64,000 nt of DNA. Source: Oreohelix idahoensis. Its lineage: Eukaryota; Mollusca; Gastropoda; Stylommatophora; Oreohelicidae. Under the pieces are notes generated by a model. That model worked only from the letters and a program-made list of their open reading frames with translations. It made no database searches and was not told the DNA's origin. Below, one piece after another: positions 35,001-46,639 of the stretch. Both the position numbers and the translations under genes were made by a program. The DNA lies in the NCBI GenBank assembly GCA_024509875.1, contig JAMPIV010019834.1:248001-312000 (forward strand), read 5' to 3'. Each line of letters starts with the position of its first letter. Positions within the stretch are counted from its first letter, which is position 1.

Positions 35001-37228
35001 ATGACTAAGACAGTAGATCCACACCGATGTAATAGCAACAATATAGAAAGAGTTGGAGGGAGAGACAGTGATATTTTTGAAGAAAAAAAAGAAGGATATA
35101 AAAGGCAAGAGGAACTTTCGTTGCATTTGTGATAAGAGGATTTGATGTTACTAAATATAGGCTATCCAGGACAACTAGATATATCAGAGGATACCAGGAT
35201 AGTGCCAGATAAGAGACTGGTCTTATAAGTAATACCCCCTTCTCTGAAAAGAGCAAGGGTGTATAGACAATCCAGGTGAGGTCAGACTATGTAAGTTCCC
35301 AGAGTAAAGACTGATGATGATGAAGTTCTCTGGGTCCCTAACTGTCACCCCTTTAGATCTCACCAGGACTAAAGAATCTGTGTGGTGTGTTATGGCAAGG
35401 TGTCTAGGGTAATGTATTAAATGTATTTAATTTCAAAACAGAACTTTAACTCAATGAAAATTAAGTAAATAAGACTGTTTGAGAAGTTAAGATATATATA
35501 GAGATATATACAATTTAATGTTCCTGTACCTCAAACTTTTGGGTCAGGAATTCTCAAAATCAAGAAATGTGTATTTACAAAATAGAACTACTCGTAAATA
35601 TGTTGGACACTCTGTCCATGTCTTTTAAACAAAAGAGGTCACTGAAATGTCTACACCCAGTTCTTGTTTCTAAGCTTGATAATACCACTATTCTGTAATT
35701 GGAAGGTCTGTTGTTTTCATCCCTCCAAGGTTAAGTTTATTGTGTGGAATTGGATTTGAATGAACTATCATGTGCCTGTTATGAAGGACTTATCTTGAGC
35801 TTTATTGATACAGTTGGCTCATAAGTATTCAGGTTCACCAAAACGTTGTGCCTCCTGGACGAAGATGAGGAGTTTAGCTGCAGGTTATAGTATGAGCATT
35901 CAACTCCCTCGTGTTCTTCTTCCCCAGGTTTCTGCAACAACTAGGTCTTTGTAATTCAACCTGGAATAAGAAGGAAAATTTCCTCCCATATAGAGCTTGT
36001 CTATATTAATTCCACACCTAATCACTATGAAAACTTACCTTGGTCAGTCATGTGTGCTGACCATTCGCACCAGACCTTAAATTCCGTTGTCTACAATCAG
36101 TTTTGTGTAATTATTCTTCTTTAGTGGTAATTCAAAGCCACTGTCCATCATACAGTGTGTGTCTTCCATACAATAAGCAGGGGTGTACAATACATATCTT
36201 GTGACCTGTTGATTATTTCTTTCTAGCATTCTATACATGGTTTTACATGTTATTTGAACAATGTGTCACTCCCAACGGCAATATAAATTTGTTTCTACTG
36301 CACTTACAGTCGCAAAAATTTGTAAGGCCAATTTGCCAACCTTTTCACAATTTTTCACTCCGAATAAAACTGCTTTAGGCACATTCCTACGTAGGTCATC
36401 GTGACATAACATCTCCCAATAGCAGTATCGAAATAAAATATGGCTCACAGCCTGTGGCCTACATGTCAATAAATTATACAAATAAACTTATCTATCTTAC
36501 CCTCAAGTAAGGAATCTTCACACACTCAAGCTAACAGTCAGTAAAGGCTCTAGCACTTGTGCACGCAGTACAGACGGCAAAGGCTTGTCCCTTCTGTCTT
36601 TTTCAAGCAGGTCAGCTTGGCATGGAAGCTTTCGATTTATGGCGGACTATACAAGACGTTGTTAATTTTTATCACCCTACCCCCAACCAATCAGAAGGCG
36701 AGTAAAAAAAAATTAACTATTTTCCGAAACTATAAACTTGAGCGATTTTTAAGCGTGTTTGTCTAATCTGACCGAATTTGTCTATTTTATATCTTATTTA
36801 TTTGTGAACCGATTTTAATTATCAAAAGTGATAATTAAACGGCCAATTATTCTCTATCGCTCTATATAGCTTTCCTTTAGTTATTCCTTTGCATTCAAAT
36901 GGGGTTAATTTTTTTGTAATTAAATTTGATCTTAACCTGATGTGAAAATATCACCAAATTAAATTTACTAAGTTAAGATAATTTTTCTCTGAGGGAATCT
37001 CTATGTGTATATGTTAAGCAATATCAGCGCTATAATTTGAGATATCCCTTTTATTTTAATTATCTTTAGTTATCGAGAAATAAATTATTTAAGTTCGGTC
37101 AAAAACTCAAAATAGCCATTATTTCCACTTCAACCAAAATTGTATTGTCATTACAAAAAAGAGGTAACGCTTTGATTGGTTGTTAGATTTTACTACGTCC
37201 TTCGATAAATATTGGGATGGGTGTGTGA
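35001..37228. other. No recognisable feature
   Basis: 2.2 kb of AT-rich DNA with only short, signature-free open frames. It ends next to a poly-G run of about 18 bases (37229-37246). Confidence 0.4.
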
Positions 37229-38105
37229 GGGGGGGGGGGGGGGGGTAACTTTTAACTTGTTTTCTTAGAAAAATTCAAATACTCTTAGTTAAATGTTGGC
37301 GGTAAATTTGACTGTGCCCTTCAGACAAATTTCAAATATTGTAGTTATTTATAGATTTTAAATAAGTTAGCTAGTACGTTTTAAGCGGGGAATTTGAGCG
37401 TGTTGTCATACGGATTCACTTCACTACAGCATTGTACATTATATGAAAATCAAAAGAAATCAAGTTTAACACACTTATAAGTATGTTCAACTCAAATATC
37501 AGTCATACAGTATGGTTCTGTAATATGGAGAACAACAAATAAGAAGTTAGGCTTCTATAAATGGTGCTTGCCTAGAACAGAAGGATTGAAATGGTACTTC
37601 AAGATCATCAATGTGGAACTGACGACAAGAACTAGGCAAGTGCCAGTGGAACAAGAGATTAGAAGAAGACGCTGGCGATGGATAAGATGCTCACTGAGGA
37701 AACGTGTTGATAGCATTACAAGGCAGTCTTAGTTCAGAAATCCCCAGGGTAAAAGAAGTGAGATAGACTGGAAAAAACAACATGGAGCAGAGAACTGGAG
37801 ATCAAACTGAAAATGAAGAAGACGACATAGAAAAACCTTGTCACGTGACAGGAGGACTTGGCATACGTTTGTTGAAGGCCTATGCTCCTTGGGCAGCTAG
37901 AGGGTAACGAATGCTTGAATCACTGATGTGGAACTTATGACAATAACCAGACAAGTGCCCGTGGAATGTGACGTGTGAAAAATGCGCTTGTGTTGGACAA
38001 GACATATACTGTGGAACTTGTTTATAACATTACAAGGCAGTCCTTATTCTGGAGTCCCCCGGCAAACTGAAGCACAAAGAGACCAAAAAACAAAGAAATA
38101 CACAC

Positions 38106-38963
38106 TGTTGGGAGCTGCTGTGCGGTACATAGCAGGTTACATTTAGTAATCACGGTTATAGGCTTGCGCCGCGGAGCACTCCCATAAAATATAGTGAAAA
38201 TATGCGATACATCGTGTGGTGCCACGTGATAGGGGTGAGCTTGGGTTTTTTCCACTGGCATGGCAGGAAAGAGAGACGTGTGTAAAATGGCGGGAAAAAA
38301 AGACGTGTGTAAAATGGTGCGAAAGAGAGACGTGTGTAAAATGGCGGAAAAGAGAGAGATGTATAAAAATGCGGGCCTGTGAGTTTAGCCAGGATGGCTG
38401 TTTTTCAGTTCTGGAGCCATGAAGATTTGTGTAAGCCTTTATAGGCAGGATATTATATGTACTGTGAGAGAACGGATGTTCTCTGTGTTTGCCGTGAAGG
38501 CAAAGTGAATTATTACTGACTAGAGGTATAGCTAGTCGTGTGAGTCAGTAGTTAACTGACTGTACGTATTTAAGGCAAGAGCTGAATATACGTGTTTAAG
38601 GGCCATGTTGAATACGTACTTGGTTTAAACGTCCTGAAAGAACGAAGCTTGATTGGAAGCTGCATGCCTATATCTGATTGTGTATTTATTCATTGATAAG
38701 CCATATTCATCTTGAGTATCTTCATAATAAATGTGCAGAACCGTTGGCCAGTGTTACAGATTGCTCACTAACGTTGTCACGGGTAACCTGTTAATGTTGT
38801 ATATACAAGCCAGTTATAATATCACACCAAGTCGACGTCAATTAAAGTATGAACCCGGAGAGAACTGAAGATTACCTATGATGTCTATACCATCCAGAGA
38901 CACCTCGTTCATTGTACTTTTTGACAGACACACCCGCAAATACAAAACAAACAGTTCTCAACA
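38106..38963 (+). mobile_element. Solo LTR inserted in a LINE remnant
   Basis: 858 bases beginning TGTTGGGAGC and ending with the complement of TGTTGAGAAC, i.e. TG...CA with matching short inverted termini. Flanking 5-mers CACAC and CAAAC agree at 4 of 5 positions. LINE sequence resumes on the other side. It carries an AATAAA near 38728, as expected for an LTR. No second copy is in the window, so this is less certain than the other LTRs. Confidence 0.5.
38265..38372 (+). repeat. Minisatellite, four units of about 27 bp
   Basis: Four imperfect tandem units of the type GAAAGAGAGACGTGTGTAAA plus ATGGCG, inside the solo LTR. Tandem repeats in an LTR's U3 region often act as enhancers, but that is only a possibility here. 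Confidence 0.8.
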
Positions 38964-39149
38964 CAAACATAGAGAACGGAATTGGTGGCAGACATGAAGG
39001 GGATAAAGAAGACATAGTAAGAACGTGAAAGGATGGCACAGGGCAAGAAGGCTAGGTATGAATTTGTTGAAAGCCTATGCTACTTAGGGAGCTGAAGTGT
39101 TGCGATAAATGAGGCGTTTCTTGTTCGTTTTCAAATATTGACCTTTATA

Positions 39150-40060
39150 TTGTATTATTCTCTTCACCATAGTTTTTCCATTTTCGATTTACTTTTTTAC
39201 CGTCAGTAATTATTCTTCTAAGAGAGTTCTTCATTGTTATATAGAGCCTATCCTAACGTAAGGAAGTAAGTCATGGCCAATTAAAGCACGCAGGAAAAAA
39301 CCCATACAGATATGATTTTACAGAAGAATGTCAATACCATAGAGCAACGGTTCCAAATCTTTTGTTTGTCGCGGCCCCTGTAGCATCCATGCTGTACATA
39401 TGCGGCTCCCCTAAGGAGAAATAACATTTCAGCATTAGTTTTTGTTCTTATGTCTATTATTACAGACCTGCGCGTTTATTACTCATTAAAAAGACGTGTA
39501 CATTTTTTTAAAAGTCAGGAAGGCTAAAATTGTAACTTAGTAATAATTTTATTTAATGACTTATTTAAAGTTCGGTAATCAAAATGGAACAGTAAATAGT
39601 TGGAATGTCTCGAGCTGCTGCGTAGCCTCATATTTCCGAATACCTGGCTCCAGAGACGATATTTAAAGTCACAGGTCTGGCTCCAACTGAAGTATGTTTC
39701 TGTATTAATTTTTCAAATAGACGTGAGCGTCTTCTGCTGCTATTTGTTGAATTATTTTCAGTGTTTTTGTAAGGTTGTGCTTCATTTCAATGAAAACCCC
39801 CTCGGTCTTTGTCCCGGGGTCCGCGCACCATAAGTTGGGAAACGCTGCCATAGACACCTACGAGAACAAGGAGATTTTCCTAAAGCACAAAGGGAGCTTA
39901 TTAGATTTGAATGATGCAATCCATGTTCTGTGGGCATGTTATGAGAAGATCCCTGGAATATATTGTGACAACAGGAAAGATTAAAGGTTAAAATGAGGAG
40001 ATAGAGAGAAGATACTTGATAGTTTGATATCATGGCATGGAAGGATATTAACAAGAGAGC
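39150..40060 (+). pseudogene. LINE remnant split by a hAT element
   Basis: Before 39345 the plus strand reads RVLHCYIEP, and after 39848 it continues to a 3' end with a REKxLDSLISWHG-like motif. The same family occurs at 57850-59500. The hAT insertion at 39345-39847 separates the halves. Confidence 0.55.
39345..39847. mobile_element. hAT transposon remnant (Charlie-like ends)
   Basis: A 503-base element whose ends are inverted: CAACGGTTCC on the left, and GGGAAACGCTG (complement CAGCGTTTCCC) on the right. Flanking 8-mers CCATAGAG (39337-39344) and CCATAGAC (39848-39855) match at 7 of 8. No intact transposase. Confidence 0.7.
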
Positions 40061-40446
40061 TGATAAACAGTACTGGGAACCGGAAGTTGTTGAGAGACTT
40101 GATCGTCAACGCCAAATAATATCTTTTATAGTTTACACTCCACGTGATTGTAGGATACTATTAGACGTATACGCACTGCGATATGTGGGAAAACGGGTTT
40201 AACAGAATCTAGAATGTTCTAAAGATGAATATATTTAAAGAAACATGATCATCTGAGACATAAATATATTTATTTATTTTATTACACAATATCACCAGTT
40301 TAAATCTAGTTAATATTCTATAACATTCTCCCGTTGCTAAGGAGCACAAACAAATAAATTATGCTTCAAAATAAGAAAAATAATGATTATTTCCCTTTGT
40401 TAAACGTCGTCACCTGATAAAATTGTTATATATATATATATATATA

Positions 40447-41043
40447 CTACTGGACAAAAGTTAAGGGCCGCCATTCAGTTTAGACAAGGTTTATATAATT
40501 CTTCGTGAGCAGGGTCGATTTTCCAAATGTCCGGTAGCTTGAAATCTCTCAAGAAGTCTCTGAATGGTAGAGTTGGACACTGCTAAACGTCTTGCAACAT
40601 GACGAACAGATTGACCATCCTGAATCCATGCCATGGCTCGACCACAGTCTACAGTGCTGAGACTTCTCCTTGGTGGCATGTCTAATGCAGTGATCATTTC
40701 GACCACTTGTCATACTGATTTATTGCATACCAACGGTGAACACTCTTTACCGATGATCATTTTCCACGTGCATTCAAATTTAGTTAACTTTTCACCTTTT
40801 GAACTAGTGGGGCGTGTTGCAAAAATCACGAGTTTTTGCAGCTACGATGGCAAGTTTCACGTGCGGGTTAAAGTGACCCAGTTTTTGGACATTTAAAAAA
40901 AAATTAACCTAGTGCACACAGAAATGTATACACATTTCTCTGAGCTCAGTTTTAATGACATTTTCACTTGTCTTTACAGTTTGCCAATCAATTATATAAA
41001 CCTTGTCTAAACTGAATGGGGGCCCTTAACTTTTGTCCAGTAG
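40447..41043 (-). mobile_element. Internally deleted Tc1-like transposon
   Basis: A 597-base element flanked by TA, with inverted repeats of about 55 bases starting CTACTGGACAAAAGTTAAGG. The ends differ at few positions. It keeps only the start of a transposase, so it is a non-autonomous deletion derivative. Confidence 0.9.
40491..40706 (-). pseudogene. Tc1-like transposase N-terminal fragment
   Basis: About 70 residues forming the first helix-turn-helix of a Tc1-family transposase (AMAWIQDGQSVRHVARRL ... STIQRLLERFQATG), used to bind the TIRs. The catalytic DDE part is deleted and the frame runs into the left TIR. It probably has no activity. Confidence 0.75.
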
Positions 41044-41059
41044 TATATATAGTAGACTA

Positions 41060-41320
41060 TGGGGATGATGCGCCCTTGTGGTAATAGACCCCAGCTACGT
41101 TTTTTTTTTTTTTTGCATTGTGTTAATTTCGGCGTCTTCTCTTCTCGTCTGCATGTTGTAAGAGTTGTTCGACCAACCTGAGGTGGTGCCGTAGGGAGCA
41201 TCTCTGCTTGGTTCATCGGCACCTTTGTTCTCCCACGTCGCTGGATTTATGCCCAGTGCCTTCATGTCTCTCCTGAACACATCTCTCAACCTGAGCCACG
41301 GTCGCTCTGCTGCTACTGTT
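41060..41320 (-). pseudogene. LINE 3' coding remnant
   Basis: The minus strand reads RPWLRLRDVFRRDMKALGI followed by NPATWEN, the segment found near the C-terminus of many APE-type LINEs (the typical order is RPxLRxxDVxKRDM...W). Only this fragment survives, ending in a poly-T/A run near 41100. Confidence 0.55.
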
Positions 41321-41394
41321 GTTTGTTGTTGTTTGTTTCATCTGCCAGTTGCCAGTATATACTATCTTTTGGGATTCGTTTGATTTTGTTTAAA

Positions 41395-41690
41395 GGACCA
41401 CCTTCATTGCACACGGACAACTCCATCAGTGCTCCGATCTCCTCCCATACGAAGGATCTCAGCACAGTGCCCGAACTCCCGATAGCACCGGCGAGAATTC
41501 CAACGTGTGTATACAGTAATCACACATTCTATAAATGCTTTTGTGGTGGGTAGGTTTCCTAATTTTTTAATTTTGCCAGGGCAGCGGCCATATGGCCTAC
41601 TCTTTACGATTTCCAACTGCCAAGGGTTTTTTAACGTGCACAACTTGCATCTTTGGGGATGCGACCATCTTCCATGCAGCAGACATGGCC
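41395..41690 (-). repeat. SINE-like repeat, copy 1
   Basis: Shares long stretches with 41905-42334 in the same orientation (for example GGTGGGTAGGTTTCC, and CTTTACGATTTCCAACTGCC). The right copy reaches a tRNA-type B box on the minus strand, so the family is probably a tRNA-derived SINE. A G-run of about 15 bases follows at about 41811-41825. Confidence 0.6.
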
Positions 41691-41904
41691 GAGCCAGCGT
41701 AATCTGCGCTATCTAAGCAGTGTTTACATCAAGGGTGCATAACTCGCTTATTGGTGAGGGCCATATTGCTGTAAAAAAATCCACCTCGGGCCGCAAGTGT
41801 AAGTGGTAAAAGGGGGGGGGGGGGGATTTTAATTATTAAAAACAATTAATTAATTAATATAAAAAATGGACATATAAATATTTATTAGTTTGGTGTGTTT
41901 TTAA

Positions 41905-42334
41905 GAACCATCTTCATTGCATACGGACTACTCCATCAGTGTCCGATCTCCTCCGTTAGATCACATAAGGAGGATCTCAGCACAGTGCATGAACTCCGTA
42001 GCACAGTCGAGAATCCTAATGTGTGTATATGCGAATCCCACATTCTAAAAATATTGTTGTGGTGGGTAGGTTTCCAATTTTTAAATGTTGCCAGGGCAAT
42101 GGCCGTACAGCGTACTCTTTACGATTTCCAACTGCCGTGGAATTTTTAACGTGCATAACTTGCACATAGGACCTCCTATTTTTTCACCCTTATCCGAGAA
42201 GACTAGGCATCCGATCTCACTACCCAGGAGACCAGGGGGAAGTAAGACATCATTAGGACCACTGGTTCTGAAGAAAAACATTACCATAAATTATATTCAA
42301 CTGGGAATCGAACCCGGTACCATGTGCGATAGTT
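41905..42334 (-). repeat. SINE-like repeat, copy 2
   Basis: Longer copy of the preceding repeat. Its high-coordinate end reads GGTTCGATTCCCAG on the minus strand, a good tRNA B box, and stops directly against gypsy integrase sequence at about 42335. The upstream A box is missing, so the head is truncated. Confidence 0.6.
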
Positions 42335-42905
42335 TCAATGGTTAGTTGAAGCAGATGTTTGGAAAAGTAGCTGCTAAGTTTCCCAAAGAGTGGGATGTAT
42401 ATTTATGTGCAGTTCTGCTTGCGTATAGAAAGCACAAGATTTCCCCCTTTTAAACTGATGCTACTAGGCATTCTGAAAGATTTGTGGATGGGTAATTACA
42501 AGGAGCATGGAACAAAATCTACTTATGAGAATGTTATTAATTTTCGAGAGCGGATTATAAACTCATGCGCGATAGCTTAAGATTCTTTACAACTTGCTAA
42601 TGTGAAGAATAGGATGTACGGAAGTAGGAGCAAACGGCTTGTTTCATTTCAACCGGATGATGACGTATTGCTGCTACTTCCTTCTAAGGACAACCATCTT
42701 TTAATTCAGTTGCAGGGACCTTTCCCGATTGTTAAAAAAGTAACAGATATGGATTATTTCATACATGTCATGCGAAAGGACAAGACATTTCATGTGAATA
42801 TGTTGAAATCACTTGTGGACCGCCCTACTGAATTGGAACCAGTTGTTGTAGAGACTCAAGTTGCCAGTAGCAGTTTTGTCTGCTCAGCAGTTATTGGCGA
42901 ATCAG
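42335..42905 (+). pseudogene. Gypsy integrase C-terminal part
   Basis: Reads KFPKEWDVYLCAVLLAYR (end of the catalytic core), then, after a stop, LVSFQPDDDVLLLLPS and LQGPFPIVKKV (GPY/F module) and FHVNMLKSLVDR. It closely parallels the integrase end at 25265-24936 in the family 1 element. Broken at both sides: a SINE-like repeat on the left and a LINE on the right. Confidence 0.8.
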
Positions 42906-43940
42906 GTTCTCTTCTTCTTATTCTTCTTCTTCTTCTTCATTCACCCTCAGATGTCAACTTGAATAAGTTCAAAGAAAGCAGTGGTCAACCTAAGGCTGTT
43001 GATATCTCCGTAGATTTTCCCCAGGAATGGTACTGGTGATGGCCATATGCGATTTCTCTGTTCCTCATATGTTGGGCACCTTTGAAGCGGATGTTCGCCA
43101 GTCTTTGTATCGATGACACGGTCACACTCATCAGTAGTTCCTATCTTTAATTTGTTGAATATGTGGTATCTCAATCTGTTATGACCTGTGCGAAGTCTGA
43201 AGATTACCACTTGTTCACTTCTGCTTAGCTGGTAATATGGATCATTTTTTGTGTGGCCTGGATGCTCTGCGTCCCACTTGTGCCTATATCTGCACTTGAT
43301 AGAACTCTTGACCTCCTCATAAGTTATATTTGTGTCAAGTTCCTTTACCAATCTGTCAGCCTCTTTATTTCCAGGGATGTTGCAGTGAGAATGGATCCAC
43401 TGTATCACGACTCTTTTGGATTGCTAACATAGTCTGTGAAGTGTTACTCTTAGGTCATCCAGTTCAGCATTACTTTGACTTTTCAGCGTTGTAATTACTG
43501 ACAGCGCAGCTGAGAAGATAGCTACTGGTCTCTCTGAGCTTTCATCTGTCATTTCAATATCTGATGCAGTTTTTAAGGCCTCTGCCTCTGCTCTGAAGTT
43601 ACTTGAAACTTTCCCTGTTACGACTGCTATCTTTTTTGTGTGCCATTGCTTAAGCTGAGGAAGACTCCTCCACCCCCATCTTCTGTTGCATTAGTTGCTG
43701 GTCCATCTGTGTATGCATGGATCCAGGTGTTGCTTGGGTAATGTTTCTCTGTATATTTTGTGGTTAGGACTCTCCTTTCTGTTTCATTTTGGCTGTTCTT
43801 TCTCTCAATACCAGGAACGTTTTCTGTCATTTCAGGAAAGCACTTGTTTCTAAATTGGTAGCTTGTGTGCAGTACATATGGGCGTAGCTGTTGATATTGC
43901 GTTTATGGGGTCTGCTCTCATCTTTGTTTTGACTGTCTCT
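42906..43940 (-). pseudogene. LINE fragment: RNase H and C-terminus
   Basis: The minus strand encodes RNase H motifs (AYTDGPATNATEDGGGG; IQWIHSHCNIPGNKEADRL) and then a LINE C-terminal domain (IFRLRTGHNRLRYHIF ... GTTDECD). It ends in a GAA-rich tail at 42906-42940. RNase H downstream of RT is typical of Jockey/I/R1-type LINEs. A short stretch near 43410-43630 and the start are frameshifted. It is inserted in the gypsy host. Confidence 0.75.
43762..43940. repeat. 179-bp direct repeat, left copy
   Basis: Matches 46454-46632 over 179 bases with roughly nine differences. Both copies abut the LTR at 43941-46453. The sequence is LINE sequence continuous with 42906-43761. Confidence 0.85.
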
Positions 43941-46206
43941 CGTTAATTTTATTTTACCAACACGTCCCATTTTTCTTACTCTCTTAATGTTTCGGGTTTC
44001 CTCGATTTTTCCTACATGGCCCATTATCCCCTCCCCCCCCGCCCCCCCCCCCCCCCCCCCCCCCCTCTCCCCCCCCCCCCCCCCCCCCCGCGGTCTTACT
44101 TCGTTCTGGCATTCATTACAAATTCACACTTGGCCGGTAGGGGTAGATTGTAACAGCGATTGATCTCGAGCGAGAAATAGTTTCTTTGCAGAAGCGGACC
44201 ATTAGCGGCAGCAAAGGTGAGACAACCCTTTATGATCTGAGTACTCACTTTTATCTCCGATTTAAGGGGAGACAAAACTCACGTTCGTTCTTTGTGGTTG
44301 TGGCCCTTGAAGGAGTGTGACTTGGAGTATTTTAGGTGATTTATCCCGATAATTATTTCAGTGATAGTGTAGCGCCGTCCACCGCCTTAGTTAAACGGGT
44401 GCTTAAGCAGTACGTGCCTCCCTGTGTTATTGTTTACAATGGGTTAATGGTAAACTTACGATAACATGCTTACTAAGCGAAGAATCAGAGTAGTCCGTTC
44501 AGTGCTTACCATTGGGTTAACAGTAGGCTAAAATAACTGTCATGACTGTAAGGAAATGTCAGCGGTGTCGGTTATTAACTTAAAACTGAATAGTGATGTG
44601 CTGGCACCATAACACTGAATTATAGGAGATAGTCACTTATTACTTTCTGATAGAAACTTGTAGTGATTGTGTGGAATCATTATATGCCTACTTGGGTAGT
44701 TAGACACCAGTTTAGAACTTTCACAGCAATCCAGAAAGCAGCCACCAGCTGGAGATATAATTATATCTTATGTTTAAGTCACAACTGTATTATTATAGCA
44801 AGAACATTGCATTTTCTACGTATTCATTTTTAAGAGGTTATTACTTTTCCTTTTTTTTTGTGTTTCGACCCCAAGGGGCGCATACCATTTATTATGTAAT
44901 GTCAAATGCTGTATTTTTATGTAAATTCACTTAATGTTGTAAGATGAATCACATAATCCACTCAGCTGTAACTACAGGGTCAGATATCCCTTACGTTGAG
45001 TTGGAAGAGGACGGAGTAGATTTTGCTGTCAGAACATTTACTGACAGGCACATGTGTGTACAAAAATATATTAGCCTATGCAGGCGCATGCTGATAACTG
45101 ATAGAGCGGAAGTAACAGGAGGGCGACTCACACGGATAAAGGCAGCCGAGACTATCATAGCAATGACAACCACAATTATAGATCCCATAGTGGAGCATAA
45201 CTGTTTATTATAACGTTATTGTAATTTTATTGTCTGCTTGACGTAAAAGTCGTTTCTTTTGGGTCTCAGTTTCAGGATATACCGCATTGCTATCGCAGGA
45301 TTCCAGTCAGGCGAAGAACGTCACACTCTCTTCGATCTAGCGGTTTCCGAAAAGCAACTAGCACCACGAGTTGTCACCCCCTACCTGAAGTTCAACCTTT
45401 TGTCAAGGCCCATTCCTCAAATGGGAAATAAGCTCACGCAGTGTTTAAAGAGCCAGAGCAGAATCTGAAATTGAATATGGCAGTAGTGGTTTCCTACTCG
45501 CCTCTTGATCACCAGTCAGAGCATTGGGGCTTCCAGTATATCTATCAGTCCAGCGTCTTCAGCAGAATTTAAATCACCAGACTTTGTGCTTAAACAGGAG
45601 CACTCAGTCACAAATAAGAGATCAAGCCAGCCGAACCGGATTTGACACCAAGTAGGCAGGCCTAATTTCACGCGCCGGGATAATAACGCAATGGACCGTT
45701 TGTCCTAAAGTGACCTCGTCTTGAGTGTGTTTCTGGTCATTTAAAACCCCGCACGTATTAGCGGCCAGTCGGATATAGACAAGAGTATCTACAACCTATC
45801 TCGTTACTAGGGTGTAACTACCAGTGCATGGATAGTGTCTACAGTGTATTTAATAGTGAAAATTCATCACCTATAGGAGGATATATACCTAAAGACACTA
45901 ACTGGAGTATTGATCGTGGTCCCCCAAAAGCGGAAGGATTGAGGACTTTTGTTTATTTATTTCTCAGGTGTTCTACAGCAGATTTTGTGTTGGTGAATGG
46001 TTTGTGCATTGTTGTTTGATTAGATACTTGTTGACTGTTGTGAATATTGATGCCTTTTACTATGTTGTTGTGCTGATAAACATTAAAATCATATATTTTT
46101 CTTCTTTAATAAATTTTACTCATTTATTAAGGTGCTGTTTATGACCCTTTCATCCATACTTAATATTACAAGCTCTCACTATAATCTCTATTTTTGACAA
46201 GAGAAA

Positions 46207-46250
<44 letters not shown>

Positions 46251-46453
46251 GGTGGTGCTTAGACTATTTAAGTGTGTTGAGGCTTGGAGAGAGAGATAAC
46301 TTTAATGAATCCTCTTCCAGGTTGGTCTCAAGTTCACCCTATTTACACAATATCTATGTGTAATCTATAATGTTGTCAGTTCACTCTCATTGTCGATTTT
46401 ACAACAATTGTCTAACTCGACAAATACTCTAACACTTTAACTCAACCACGACA
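43941..46453 (-). mobile_element. LTR family 2, copy B (inverted relative of 16438-19313)
   Basis: Read on the minus strand it begins TGTCGTGGTTGAG and follows the solo LTR at 16438 almost throughout, ending at TTAAC some 20 bases short of that LTR's 3' end. It lacks the normal TGACA terminus and a 5-base duplication. Instead it is flanked by 179-base direct repeats. An 89-codon frame at 44944-45213 is not conserved in the other copy. Confidence 0.75.
44028..44089. repeat. Poly-C tract
   Basis: About 62 bases that are almost all C (G on the other strand), with potential to form G-quadruplex. It corresponds to a short GGGG-rich spot in the other LTR copy (about 19190-19220) and so is an expansion. 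Its length may be an assembly approximation. Confidence 0.85.
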
Positions 46454-46632
46454 GGTTATGACTCTCCTTTCTGTTTCATTTTTGCTTTTCTTTCTCTCAA
46501 TACCAGGAACGTTTTCTATCATTTCAGGGAAGTACTTGTTTCCAAATTGGTAGCTTGTGTGCAGTACATATGGGCGTAGCTGTTGATATTGTGTTTATGG
46601 GGTCTGCTCTCATCTTTGTTTTGACTGTCTCT
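46454..46632. repeat. 179-bp direct repeat, right copy
   Basis: Partner of 43762-43940, about 95 percent identical by eye. It ends where gypsy host sequence resumes. Confidence 0.85.
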
Positions 46633-46639
46633 ACAAAGC

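Larger units (their letters stand above)
37560..39085 (+). pseudogene. Two decayed LINE 3' ends, one split by a solo LTR
   Basis: Plus-strand remnants of the same LINE family as 55337-56129. The first (37560-37905) reads through RRRRW and KRVDSITRQS-like motifs to the family's 3' end. A second begins at about 37911 with the same motifs, is interrupted at 38105 by an LTR, and resumes at 38964, continuing to the matching 3' end near 39085. Many stops; no coding potential. Confidence 0.6.

Noticed and set aside
34746..35132. 128-codon frame on the plus strand
   Set aside because: The opposite strand carries LINE RNase H motifs; this is its shadow.
38216..38422. Repeat protein with TCVKW units
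   Set aside because: Translation of the 27-bp minisatellite in an LTR.
44944..45213. 89-codon open frame in the LTR at 43941-46453
   Set aside because: The sister LTR (16438-19313) has a one-base deletion in it, and most of the other differences change amino acids, so it is not conserved as protein.
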